64,000 nt of DNA, from the NCBI GenBank assembly GCA_030549495.1, contig JAUIRK010000310.1, positions 1-64,000 of the forward strand, in the 5' to 3' direction. Numbering within the stretch: position 1 is the stretch's first letter; every line of letters starts with the position of its first letter. This document shows positions 33,212-64,000 of the stretch, piece by piece. The notes beneath the pieces were generated by a model, which was given only the letters and a program-made list of their open reading frames with translations, ran no database searches and was not told the origin of the DNA. A program made the position numbers and the translations under genes. Source of the DNA: Nectonema munidae (Eukaryota > Nematomorpha > Nectonematoida > Nectonematidae).

Positions 33212-34635
33212 GCTTAATGCCTACAACATTACCCTTCTCATAAAATATATATAGAAAGAGATCTGAAGAGTGCTTATTTTTGTTTATGCCAGGTGATATG
33301 CGGCAGTATGAGACTCATACTCGGGTAGCATCCTAAGCCCAGACAATGAGGTAAAATTTAATATAAATTTTGCATTTTATAAAGAACTGAGCATTAAAGG
33401 TATTTTGTCCTCAATATATTGGTCTTTTAAGAATTTCAAATTCAATTAATTATGAAAAGGTATTCTTAAAGAAGGCAAAAAAATTCTATCCTTAGGGGAT
33501 ATGAAGGAACCACCAAATTAAAGATTACCTCTATCATCACGCGAAGCAAAAAAAGTATGCTACTTATGTCTTTTCTAGTATTTGCTCTAAAACCTAGAAT
33601 ATAAAAATTTTAATTTAAAACTACTAATACTTTATATTTATATGGTGACAACCAACTCGTACGGGAATATATGAAACAAGTTAGTGAAGTAGAGCCATCT
33701 CTACTAAATTTTACTTAATGTTTCAATGCGAATTGTGTTCATACTTTTACGTAGTTTTTTGGGTTCGCCAATTTTTTCCAAATAAAGATCTTTTCATTTA
33801 GATTTTGTAATTTTTTTTTATTAAATGTAAACAATTTTTTTATTACCTATTCTGAATCTTTACTTTTTAATATTTATATTATGCAATTTTTTACCAATCT
33901 AGCGAACTTAATTTAAGAAAAACTTTTTAGCGTAATCCTATACTCTACAAAATTGAAGTTTTTTTCATTCAACTAAAATTGCATATCTTGAGAATTAGGA
34001 TACTTTTAATCCATATTATAATTTTATATGACTAGAAGTTTGTTTAAAAATTGAAATTTCGTTGAATCGCTTTTAAAGTTCAATTGATAGATCCTTCCTT
34101 GAAAGCCTGTTATAATGTTGGATCATTCATTATCTACATACGTTTTTTGATAAAAGCAAGTATTTCTGGTGAGTATTGGAGTTAGAAATGTACCAGAATA
34201 GCATATTTCTAACAACTGAGAATGTGAAGTCTTCAAAAATGGATTTAGAAAGTTTAAAGTTAAAAATTACATTAGTAAAATTTCATTTTATTATCTCAGC
34301 CTGAAAGGATTTCATCTAATCAGTGTACCTAATAGAACAAAAAAGATTATATTTATTTTTAAAAATATCATTTTTATTCTGAGACAACCCCTCAGAGTTT
34401 TTGGAAACTATCTAACCAAACCATAAATGTATAAAACATGAAATGGGAGCCAACGATATATTTAAAAAGAATAAATATTTTTTGATTTGAATATTTTTCG
34501 ATTCTTTGATTGCACAATTTTATTTTTATTTAGTTGACAAATATATTATTTAAAATAACTTTTCTAACATCGTCTCCCCGAATGAGGTATATCAAATCTT
34601 ACATCTAGCAAAATATGAAGAAAATGTTGAACATT
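33212..34635. other. Intergenic, AT-rich, no gene seen
   Basis: Lies between the mariner element and the minisatellite-bearing repeat. No protein or RNA feature recognised. Confidence 0.4.
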
Positions 34636-34945
34636 GTCTCCCTAGTCATCTGTACATGGAATAGAAACCATCGTAGTATACAGGTTGGAGATGAATCATC
34701 GTAATATACAGGTTGGAGATGAATCATCGTAATATACAGGTTGGAGATGAAACATCGTAGATTACAGGTTGGAGATGACACTCAAGTTGTCTACCCGCGT
34801 TCAACCGTACAGGTTATGAGAATATATCATTACATAATAGAGAAGAGTTTCCTAAACTCTTCATACTGAAAAATTCTTCAATTATATTATTAATATTTTA
34901 AAGAATCTCGCATTATGCAAATGATGTGTGTGTATGTGAGTTGAA
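34636..34945 (+). mobile_element. Minisatellite-bearing interspersed repeat, copy 1
   Basis: The left block (AACATTGTCTCCCTAGTCAT and ATGGAATAGAAAC) is followed by four 28-bp units ending TACAGGTTGGAGATGA (34667-34778). Next comes a right block (TTGTCTACCCGCGTTCAAC, TTATGAGAATATATCATTAC, AGAGAAGAGTTT), then a TG-rich microsatellite at about 34925. The same order occurs in two copies at 58.8-59.5 kb. A fixed flank, a variable-number core and a terminal microsatellite is the plan of pearl, mini-me or Helitron-like non-autonomous elements. The true class is unknown. Confidence 0.75.
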
Positions 34946-36080
34946 GTAGGTCTGACAAGACAAATATATCGACGCTCATTCCAGATCAGAACAAATAACA
35001 AATTTTCAAGGAGAAAAAGCCTAGGACGCGGGGTCCCCCAAGGTTCACCTCTAAGCCCTCTTCTGTTCAACATCTACATATCTGATATTAGGGACTCTTT
35101 CAATAAGTCAATCTATGCTAGGATAATCAGTTTGGCAGACGAGATATGTGTATATTACTTCGCAAAGTGTGTTTCGCGTATTTGCAAACACCTTACGGAC
35201 GTAAATGCCATATTAGGGAGGTATTTCACTCGATGGAACCTTAAGGTGAATTACTCTAAATGCAAGTTCATCATCTTTGGCGTTAATTGTCCCAAAATTA
35301 ATCCACCAACTATAGGGAATATGGAGATCCCCCCAGTTCGCCACCTAAAATATCTAGGAATCAATTGGGATGCAGGATTTAGTTTTCATCGTGAAGCTTA
35401 CGAAAAGATTAAAAAGGGGAAGAAGGATCTAGCGCTATATGGATGTCTTAAAGACCTTGGGGTCAATTCCACGGTGGTAGGCAAGGTCATTAAAATCCTA
35501 ACAATGCCGAAATTGACTTATGGAAACTCCATTTTGGGATGCCTCCAACAAAATAGACGACCTCGTGTACAAACTTTTTAGGACTGTTTATGGCAACCCT
35601 TTCACTATTGCTCATAGCCAGACCTCCTTTTCTTGGTTCCAGAAAAGGTTGGAGAAATTAAATAAAAAGTTTATTGAAAAACTAAGGACACACGAGCATT
35701 GCGCACAATTATGCCAAGCTTGGGAGCTCACGCAAACCCAGGCTAAAGCGTTCTTAGGGGTATATGCTAAAAAAAAAAAGAGAAAAGTTATCCTAGGGAC
35801 TACCCATATACAATAGCCCCCAAGCAATAGGGAGTTCTGCGATATAGTTCTGTTTTTTTTTCTGAGTTCTAGATCCGCCTACTTAAATTTAGGATTGACA
35901 CAAGGTATAAGTCCCAAAACAGTTTCGTGTTACGAGCTAGGTTAGGCATAGTCGGTAATCTGGCCTCTATGGGAGTCCGCTTGTAGGACCGTTTAAACAT
36001 ACATTCCAATATTAAAACATATATCCTAGGGACAACATTTAGGGATGGAGTCAAATTCCAGGGGTAGATTGTTCCTAACC
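34945..36080 (+). mobile_element. LINE fragment, Jockey/I-like reverse transcriptase, decayed
   Basis: A frame runs from about 34951 to 35581 with RSFQIRTNNKFSRRKSL, GRGVPQGSPLSPLLFNIYIS, ISLADEICVYYF (the catalytic YADD box degraded to LADE), NLKVNYSKCKFIIFG and LKYLGINWD. A frameshift near 35540 leads to DDLVYKLFRTVYGNPF and QKRLEKLNKKFIEKL up to 35816. Coding-like text (FRIDTRYKSQNSF) continues to about 36080. It differs from the LINE at 20.5 kb. It abuts the minisatellite repeat directly. Confidence 0.8.
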
Positions 36081-36524
36081 TAGCATGCCTTAAATTATGT
36101 ATATCTTTCTTAACCCTATAACATGTATCAAATATTATTTATTAATAATATATAAGATATTGCATGCCTTCTAACGCTTCTATTTTTGTAGCATATACCT
36201 TTTATAATCATATTCTTTTATTTAGGAACAAGATACATTCCGTCGTGCGGTTTTTTACCCTGGTTTTCTTCCTCTGAAGAATTCAAAGTTTTTACGGTTA
36301 GGTAGTGCTCTAGCGACACGATTCTACGTGGTTAGTAATCAAGCGATCACTAGACATTAAGTCTGTTTCCCAAATTGGGAGCGTTCGCGTTAGGATTGAA
36401 TCGATCACTCAGCTGTATTTATATTTTATCTTTCTTTCTTCAGCTGGGCATGTCGATTGTATATTCGAGGCTATTTTGAGTGAAAACAAAGAAATAAGGT
36501 TATTAAAAATTAAAAGCATCGCAT
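36081..36524. other. Short intergenic or RRP5 3' region
   Basis: GC is slightly higher near 36240-36420, with repeated CGATCACT, but nothing is recognised. Confidence 0.3.
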
Positions 36525-57707
<21,183 letters not shown>

Positions 57708-58690
57708 CTGAAGATGATAGTCTAAATGTTTGATTAGTAGTACAAAGATGACATAAAAAAGCACACACACAATTAATTTTAACATTACCGAACATTAAGT
57801 TGAGACATTCTTTTTTCAGGGAAATATTTTGGAAACAAAAAAATACATTTTCTGCATAGTGACTATCAACCTCATCAAAATAATGAGACGCAAAAAGAGA
57901 AAAGCCGGTCCTGGATTGGCTCGCCTTGTATAACGTAATTCAAATTGTTACAACTCACATCCATCGTACCATATCACATATCTTACATTACACACATGCG
58001 ACTACTAGATTTCATTTTCTACCTACATACGTACAATTAAACAAATTTTATGTTATCATACAAGGATCTGTCGTTTATAGGTTGAGGAGTTAGATAATTC
58101 TGTCCAACCTCATCTCAAGCGAAGTTCAATTCAGAGAAATATGAATAACAACATACATCCAACAGAAGACCCAAAGAGAGAAAATCTTGTTTTGGAACAT
58201 ATAACATTTATTTAGAGTCAGTTATTTAAGGCGAATTGAAATGTAAGTTCTCTTGTATTTGAACCAATGCCACTAACAGTACATTCTATTGAAAGGTCGG
58301 GTTTGGGATAATGAGGCGTTCTTATTTAACCTCAGCCGGCTTTGAGAATTTTGAGGTTGTAACTGTGAGATCTAAACTTCCATTTAGTTCCTATTAGACC
58401 AAAGTATCAACCAATAAGCCATCAACGATTACTTTTGATGATCATTTTTCGAATTGTAGATAAATTGGGGTTGGGTATTCGGTGAAAATTAACAGGTGAA
58501 GAAAGAATAACTCACAGTAACAGGAAGGGTAATTCACTTGCTATTTCAACTCTCAAATCCTCTAGCAAATCATAATAAATAAAAGTTAGTATAGTTGTTA
58601 TATATATAAAAGATAAACAAGTCTAATAAACACCATAAAATAAGACATATAATAAATACTATAAAAATGACATATAATTGAGAAAAAAAT
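57708..58690. other. PDCD11: RRP5 upstream intron, no further exon confirmed
   Basis: The preceding RRP5 exon was not found. A splice-flanked 46-nt stretch near 58510-58560 was considered but its phase does not fit. Confidence 0.35.
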
Positions 58691-58700
58691 TGAAATCACA

Positions 58701-58720
58701 CCCCCCTCCCCCCCCCCCCT
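58701..58720. repeat. C-rich homopolymer tract
   Basis: CCCCCCTCCC followed by a long C run, just before a CA-rich microsatellite (CACACTCACACACC) that belongs to the neighbouring repeat. Confidence 0.6.
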
Positions 58721-58834
58721 TCCTCTCGAATCGAACCCCTGACTATCACACTCACACACCTACTCTCGCACTCTTCGTTCAAACTTCAGGACTATCTTGT
58801 TTGTTATTCGGATTGCATCAACCTTCTAGCTCAG

Positions 58835-59175
58835 TAATATATTTGAAGATATATTTTTTCAGTATAAAGAGTTTAGAAAACTCTTCTCTAATATGTAATG
58901 ATATATTCTCATAAACTGTACGGTTGAACGCGGGTAGACAACTTGCGTGTTATCTCCAACCCGTATTTTACGATGATTCTTCTCCAACCTGTATTCTACG
59001 ATGATTCATCTCCAAACTATATACTACAATGATTCATCTCCAACCTGTATACTACGATGTTTCATCTCCAACCTGTATACTACGATGATTCATCTCCAAC
59101 CTGTATACTACAATCGTTTCTATTCCATATACAAATGACTACGGAAACAATGTTCAACTTTCTGTTCATATTTTG
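58835..59175 (-). mobile_element. Minisatellite-bearing interspersed repeat, copy 2 (reversed)
   Basis: On the minus strand it shows the same left block (GAACATTGTTTCCGTAGTCAT), six 28-bp core units (TACAGGTTGGAGATGAATCA type) and the right block (ACCCGCGTTCAACCGTACAG, ATATATCATTACATATTAG), then a microsatellite. Core number differs from copy 1 (six against four). Confidence 0.75.
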
Positions 59176-59304
59176 CTAAATGTCAACTTTTGTATCAAAT
59201 TTTGAGTTCAGTTACGAGCGAATGAACTTAATTTAAAGCGATTTCACCTACACAACATGAAAGAACTAACGAAATAAGGTAGATTAACATTTTATACTCC
59301 CAAA

Positions 59305-59475
59305 AAATCTTACTATGGAATAGTAACCATCATAGTATACAGGTTTGAGATGACAATTAAGTTGTATACCCGCGTTCAACAGTACATGTTATGAGAATAT
59401 TTCATTACATAATAGAGAAGAGTTTTCTAAAACTTTATACAGAAAATATTTCTTCAATGTGTGTGTGTGCGGGTG
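59305..59475 (+). mobile_element. Minisatellite-bearing interspersed repeat, copy 3
   Basis: It holds ATGGAATAGTAACCATC, one core unit, TTGTATACCCGCGTTCAAC, TTATGAGAATATTTCATTAC, AGAGAAGAGTTTT and then a GTGTGTGTGTG microsatellite. Only one core unit is left. It points away from copy 2, so the pair forms a large inverted repeat with about 130 bp between. Confidence 0.75.
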
Positions 59476-59479
59476 TGAG

Positions 59480-61270
59480 AACCCAAAATTAAAATTAATT
59501 TATAAAAATATAAAAATAAATTTAGGTTATTATAGGATAGTTGTTTATAATGGAAAAATAAATATAAATTCATGAGGTTAATTATTGAGAAAAATTTAGT
59601 AAAACACATATTTTGATCTTTTTCTCTTCCCATTTTTTTCAGTGAACTTATCAAAGAGCAATTCAAAATCTTTATTTTTGGAAGAATCAAAGTGTAAATT
59701 AAACATTATTATATTTATACCAAATATTTACTAATTAAATAACTTCTTTTAATTAAAACTATTTTTAATCGTATATATTATAAACAGACTTAAATTTTTC
59801 AAACTTGAAAGTATTTGTTTTGCACTTAAAATTTTGGCGAATAATTGAAAAATTATAAGCTAAAAACGAAAGTTAATTTACAAAAAACAGAAAACTAAAA
59901 TTATTTTATAAAAATCCACAAATAAATTTAGATTCTGATAGATAAAAGGTAAAAATTCCTCAAAATGTAACAAGCGTTAACGTTCAAAATTACAAATATA
60001 AAAAAGATGCACCTCTCATCTGCTAATTACGAAGAAAACTGAAAAATACAAAATTATAAAAGAATTCAAATTTTATTTGTAATTACAACGGTAATGAAGC
60101 CCATGGAATATGCATCAATTTGATATGTTGTACGGTCAAAAGGTTAAATATATAATAAGGTCTGACAAGTTGTCTCCCCGGATGTCTTGCCAGACCTCTG
60201 ATTTCTAAACTATTTTGGTGTCTTGAGTAAGTATATTATGTTTTTTAAAAAATGGCATTGCATAACTATATCTTCATGTTATAGTACCCGTAATTATGTT
60301 ATAATAAAATTTGACAATCAATTTTTGTGTCCTATGTGTATCTATAAACTCAAATTTTTGTGAAATTAACTGATTATTATTGATGGGCTTAAACATATTA
60401 GGCAATGAATTACAGGTTATGGAAAATTATCATAAATAATATGCATATCCTTGTATGCCCATTTTTGATTTGGACGCGAATTTAAATCTATATCTTATAG
60501 TAGTAATAATCAATAAAAGCATTATTAGGGAGAATCAATTTTATTAGTAGACCATAAAAAAAGACCATAAAATTAATGGTCTTTTAACATCGGTATGCAT
60601 GACGCTAATATTCTAATAACATCGTAGTTGAAAGAAATATTGAAGGAAGGTGGTACTTTTAATATCTTATTTACAAAAACTGACAACACGAAAATAATTG
60701 TTTTTATCATGTTATATAATATATATATACTATATATCATTTTTTCAAAGCAAAAATTTCATAAAAATTATATAACGGGTTTCAATTATATGATCATTGT
60801 AATGTTATATTTTCAACTAAGTCTTGTATCTATGGACATTTTAAGAAAATCTTATCACAAAAGTTATGCTTTAAATTTCTTCTTTGAATCATTGCAGTAA
60901 TGAGTGTAAAAATTTGTCTCATTCTGAAAATCGTTCGTTATAATTGTAAATTTAAAGGTTGCACCGATTCTTCTCATTCAGCTGGCACTTTCGATTCTCC
61001 TTGTTATAAAAAACAACTTATGAAGGTTAAAAATTCAACAACTTGACAAGATTAATTTTGATTCTTCCAAAGTTGAAAGAAATAAACAGAGTGTAGACTT
61101 ATTAAAATGCTGTCACCTGAAGGATTTTTATTTGTATACAGATTGCTATAGCTCCTCTCATTAGAAAGTTCAAGTTTAATATTTACTGACCAAAAATACA
61201 AAATTGAAATGAGTCGGCATTTCCCTTGATTTTATTTAAAAATTGTAATTGCAGGTGATATGATAATTTT
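59480..61270. other. AT-rich region, no gene recognised
   Basis: The ORF at 60628-60900 is AT-rich and featureless. A short frame at 60900-61043 has CKFKGCTDSSHS but no clear domain. Confidence 0.35.
60158..60197. repeat. Hairpin with 12-bp arms
   Basis: AGGTCTGACAAG and CTTGCCAGACCT pair with one mismatch around a 16-nt loop TTGTCTCCCCGGATGT. Function unknown. Confidence 0.5.
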
Positions 61271-61274
61271 CCGA

Positions 61275-61298
61275 TTAACCCATTAAGTACCATACTTA
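61275..61298 (+). mobile_element. piggyBac-type MITE end, second occurrence
   Basis: TTAA followed by CCCATTAAGTACCA repeats exactly the left end of the MITE at 38493. The partner end is not seen before the retroelement begins. Confidence 0.55.
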
Positions 61299-61886
61299 AT
61301 GTTCCATCTAAAAGTCTGCGTTCCATCTAAAAGGATTCGACGTAAACAAGAAGCCACACCGGATTGCATAGGGATTTCCACAGCCGCATATGACATCTCG
61401 ATTCCTTTCAAAAGAAAAACCAAGATCCACTACATGGAGACGCTTGCTTTGGTCATAGGCCTGGCTTGGAGTAACGACAACTGTATGGTCTGGTCAGACA
61501 ATGTCACTGCAATTCGAGCGTGGCTCAATGGGGGTAGTAAGTCCTTAATCACGGATTTGTTCATCAAATTCATAAAGGACAAACTGCCCGCCCAGAGAGC
61601 CGCGTTATACATTGCCTCTGACCAGAACCCAGCAGATTGGCCGTCCAGAGCAACCAGATACGCCGACAACCAGTATAAATACACGCACTCTACGACCAAT
61701 CCTCACTTCTTCTCTTTTTCAGCAAAATCATAGACTCCATTCCCACCCGCCCACCCAGAAGCTTGCTAAAAGACACGGTTTAGTAACTATAACCTCCTCC
61801 TTTTTAATTTTGTGTGTATATTCCTTTTGTGAAAAATTCATTTTGTATTAATTGAATAAATAAAGTTGAGAAAAGAACAAAAAAAA
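61299..61886 (+). mobile_element. Retroelement 3' end (RNase H-like pol tail), copy A, polyadenylated
   Basis: This is the last part of a pol-like protein with RNase H features: ETLALVIGLAW (acidic residue), MVWSDNVTAIRAW (SDN) and QNPADWPSR, then a stop, a short 3' UTR with AATAAA and an A run. By eye the RNase H is closest to DIRS or BEL/Pao-like elements, but the family is not settled. This is a fragment, its remaining coding part is open, and it is young judging from its match to copy B. Confidence 0.7.
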
Positions 61887-61927
61887 TTCTTTCTCCAAAA
61901 TTCCCTTTTAAATTCCCAAACTTGATG

Positions 61928-62460
61928 GCATAGGGATTTCCACAGCCGCATATGACATCTCGATTCCTTTCAAAAGAAAAACCAAGATCCACTACATGGA
62001 GACGCTTGCTTTGGTCATAGGCCTGGCTTGGAGTAACGACAACTGTATGGTCTGGTCAGACAATGTCACTGCAATTCGAGCGTGGCTCAATGGGGGTAGT
62101 AAGTCCTTAATCACGGATTTGTTCATCAAATTCATAAAGGACAAACTGCCCGCCCAGAGAGCCGCGTTATACATTGCCTCTGACCAGAACCCAGCAGATT
62201 GGCCGTCCAGAGCAACCAGATACGCCGACAACCAGTATAAATACACGCACTCTACGACCAATCCTCACTTCTTCTCTTTTTCAGCAAAATCATAGACTCC
62301 ATTCCCACCCGCTCACCCAGAAGCTTGCTAAAAGACACGGTTTAGTAACTATAACCTCCTCCTTTTTAATTTTGTGTGTATATTCCTTTTGTGAAAAATT
62401 CATTTTGTATTAATTGAATAAATAAAGTTGAGAAAAGAACAAAAAAAAAAAAAAAAAAAA
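61928..62460 (+). mobile_element. Retroelement 3' end, copy B, near-identical to copy A
   Basis: It starts at the same internal point (GCATAGGGATTTCC) 562 bp downstream of copy A and differs from it at about one base over some 500 bp. It ends in a longer A run (about 20). Two polyadenylated 3' ends in tandem with shared break point suggest a very recent duplication or repeated reverse-transcription products. Confidence 0.8.
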
Positions 62461-64000
62461 CACCACTCTAAAACGCCGACAACCAGTATAAATACACGCA
62501 CTCTACGACCAATCCTCACTTCTTCTCTTTTTCAGCAAAATCATAGACTCCATTCCTGATTTTACTCAACACTACTTTACATATCATTCATAGTACTCCT
62601 TGCAGTTATGACTGATATTCCGCAATCTAACCAGCCATCCTCGGGATCACCCACCAATATCTTCTCTGCAATCTCCACCGCCGAGAAGGTGGACTCACTC
62701 TCGGACAGAATGGCTCGCCTGGAAGTGTACCTAATGCAGTTAACTAAGCCTGAAACCGCCGATCCTATGCCCGCTCCGCTACCCATCGATGTTAAGCAGG
62801 AAGCGATGCAGATCCCGTCTCCTACCAGGTACCAGCCTATGGAGTTGGCAAGAAAAGGATTGAGGCCTTTCAACTATCACTGCCGCCTCAGCAAAGAAAC
62901 GCAAAGGATAATGTCATACTCGCGCTATTCAGGATCATGGAAAGGAACTTGGACGTACTATCTCCAGCCGACCTACGTGAAGTCAACACGCTTGCCACCA
63001 CGGCGTGCCTAGCTACCCAATGTAGTTGGGAGCAGGCCGCCAGGCAAATGAATATGTCGACAATGTCGGATTTGGGCATACCTGTGCCTGATGTGCTACC
63101 GCCAAGACAGCCCTTTCGTTCGACCGGTGCAGCCACGCAACAAAAGGCAGCGCCGCGCCGACGATTCCAGGGCGCGAAGAAGTAAGCGATTTTTCGAAGT
63201 CCTCACAGATGTTGCTAACATCTGTGAGGCCAGGGGCATGCCAATAGTGGCCGTCCCTGATAGGGAAGTCCTGGCTGATGTCTCTAATGTCTACGAGGCC
63301 AGGGATCCGCCTATGGTGGCCTTCCCTGACAGGGTTATTGAAAGTGCTCTCGACGAGATGGAACTGGAACAGGTTGGCTCTCCGAGTCAGGAATCTCAAC
63401 TCCTGATCTCAACTGATCCTATAGCAGACGAGGTCCCAACCACGACTGCCGAAGGTTACTCGCCAGATTTGTTCAATTTAGATGTATTGGACGCCGAGCT
63501 GAACCCAGTGCAGGTTAACACTGCAGCAATAGAAGGTGCGCTTCTCAGCATAACTGATTTCCCGTTCAGTGTGGAGACACTGGAGGAACCTGCACCAACA
63601 CCCGATCTCAACAGATATCGATTACTGCCGACCTCTGAAGATACCATGGATGATTTTCAGATCTCACCCTCACCCAACTCAACGCGCTCTCTGGTCACCA
63701 TACCACCAGACTTAATGGAAAGTCTCTTGATTGAAACGTTTGGGGAGGACTTCAAGTCATTATTGAAGGCCATGCCTGCATGGGAATCGGCACAGGAAGA
63801 ACCACAGGAGCTTCAAAGAACAAATCCGTTGTTGGCCATCGAACAGGACACCACCGAATTGGTCAACAGCATCCTCAGGGACGATCTACGAGATGACGTG
63901 GGACTGAAGACTGTGATAGATCTAAAGTATCTCGACAAGAAAAGGGACTGGGCGCCTGCTACATGGCGTAATATTTATGGACAGATATTATCTCCGGAAG
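62461..64000 (+). mobile_element. Retroelement 5' part: leader and gag-like region, runs off the window
   Basis: The leader contains an 84-bp segment (62473-62556) identical to the pol 3' region of copies A and B (61660-61743), with a pyrimidine tract and CAG inside. A gag-like region follows (about 62608-63184) with a coiled-coil start (EKVDSLSDRMARLE) and a basic, arginine-rich end. A second long open region (about 63190-64000) is acidic and proline-rich and continues past the edge. GC content and codon use differ sharply from host DNA. The copy is incomplete here and appears broken in about one place in the visible part. It looks young. Confidence 0.65.

Noticed and set aside
58510-58560. 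Minus-strand 46-nt mini-exon flanked by TACTAAC, TTGCTAG and GTGAGT
   Set aside because: Splice signals are good, but its only open frame ends in phase 2 whereas the next RRP5 exon needs phase 0.
60628-60900. 90-residue ORF
   Set aside because: AT-rich, no motif, no splice or repeat context.

Overview
This 64 kb window is nuclear DNA of an animal. It is AT-rich, its coding sequence is split by GT-AG introns, and it is crowded with decayed class I and class II transposable elements, SINEs and short satellites. The compact rabenosyn-5 (about 511 residues) and the mix of hAT, piggyBac, Tc1/mariner, pogo and LINE elements would suit an arthropod, perhaps a copepod such as a sea louse. That taxonomic guess is inference only.

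Two host genes can be reconstructed, lying tail to tail. On the + strand, 13238-31276 is a nine-exon rabenosyn-5 (RBSN), a FYVE-finger Rab effector of early endosomes. Every splice phase fits, from the N-terminal C2H2 finger to the C-terminal Rab5-binding helices. On the - strand, eight exons from 57707 down to 36525 encode the C-terminal part of RRP5/PDCD11, an S1/HAT-repeat ribosome-biogenesis factor. They cover one S1 domain, a charged linker and the HAT repeats, and again all phases fit. Upstream RRP5 exons lie beyond 57.7 kb and were not found in this window.

Layout. 0-4.4 kb: two tandem arrays with about 150-bp monomers, the second with a dimeric higher-order structure. 4.4-8 kb: a G/C homopolymer junction, tRNA-derived SINEs and a LINE 3' end. 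8-10.9 kb: a decayed zinc-finger hAT transposase gene (-). 13.2-31.3 kb: RBSN, whose introns hold an antisense LINE, pogo/Tigger debris, a nearly whole hAT with perfect 8-bp target duplications and an OTU-like orphan ORF. 31.7-33.2 kb: a Tc1/mariner-type element with iterated termini. 34.6-36.1 kb: a minisatellite-bearing repeat abutting a LINE. 36.5-57.7 kb: RRP5, whose introns hold a piggyBac split by a hAT, a second piggyBac, several short non-autonomous elements and a SINE. 58.8-59.5 kb: two more minisatellite-bearing repeats in opposite orientations. 61.3-64 kb: GC-richer retroelement remains, with two near-identical polyadenylated 3' ends in tandem followed by the leader and gag-like start of another copy that runs off the window.

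Nothing looks like a clear new multi-gene system. The items most worth a second look are the tandem retroelement arrangement with an 84-bp segment shared by leader and 3' end, the OTU-like orphan, the mariner with iteron-like ends, and the inverted minisatellite pair.
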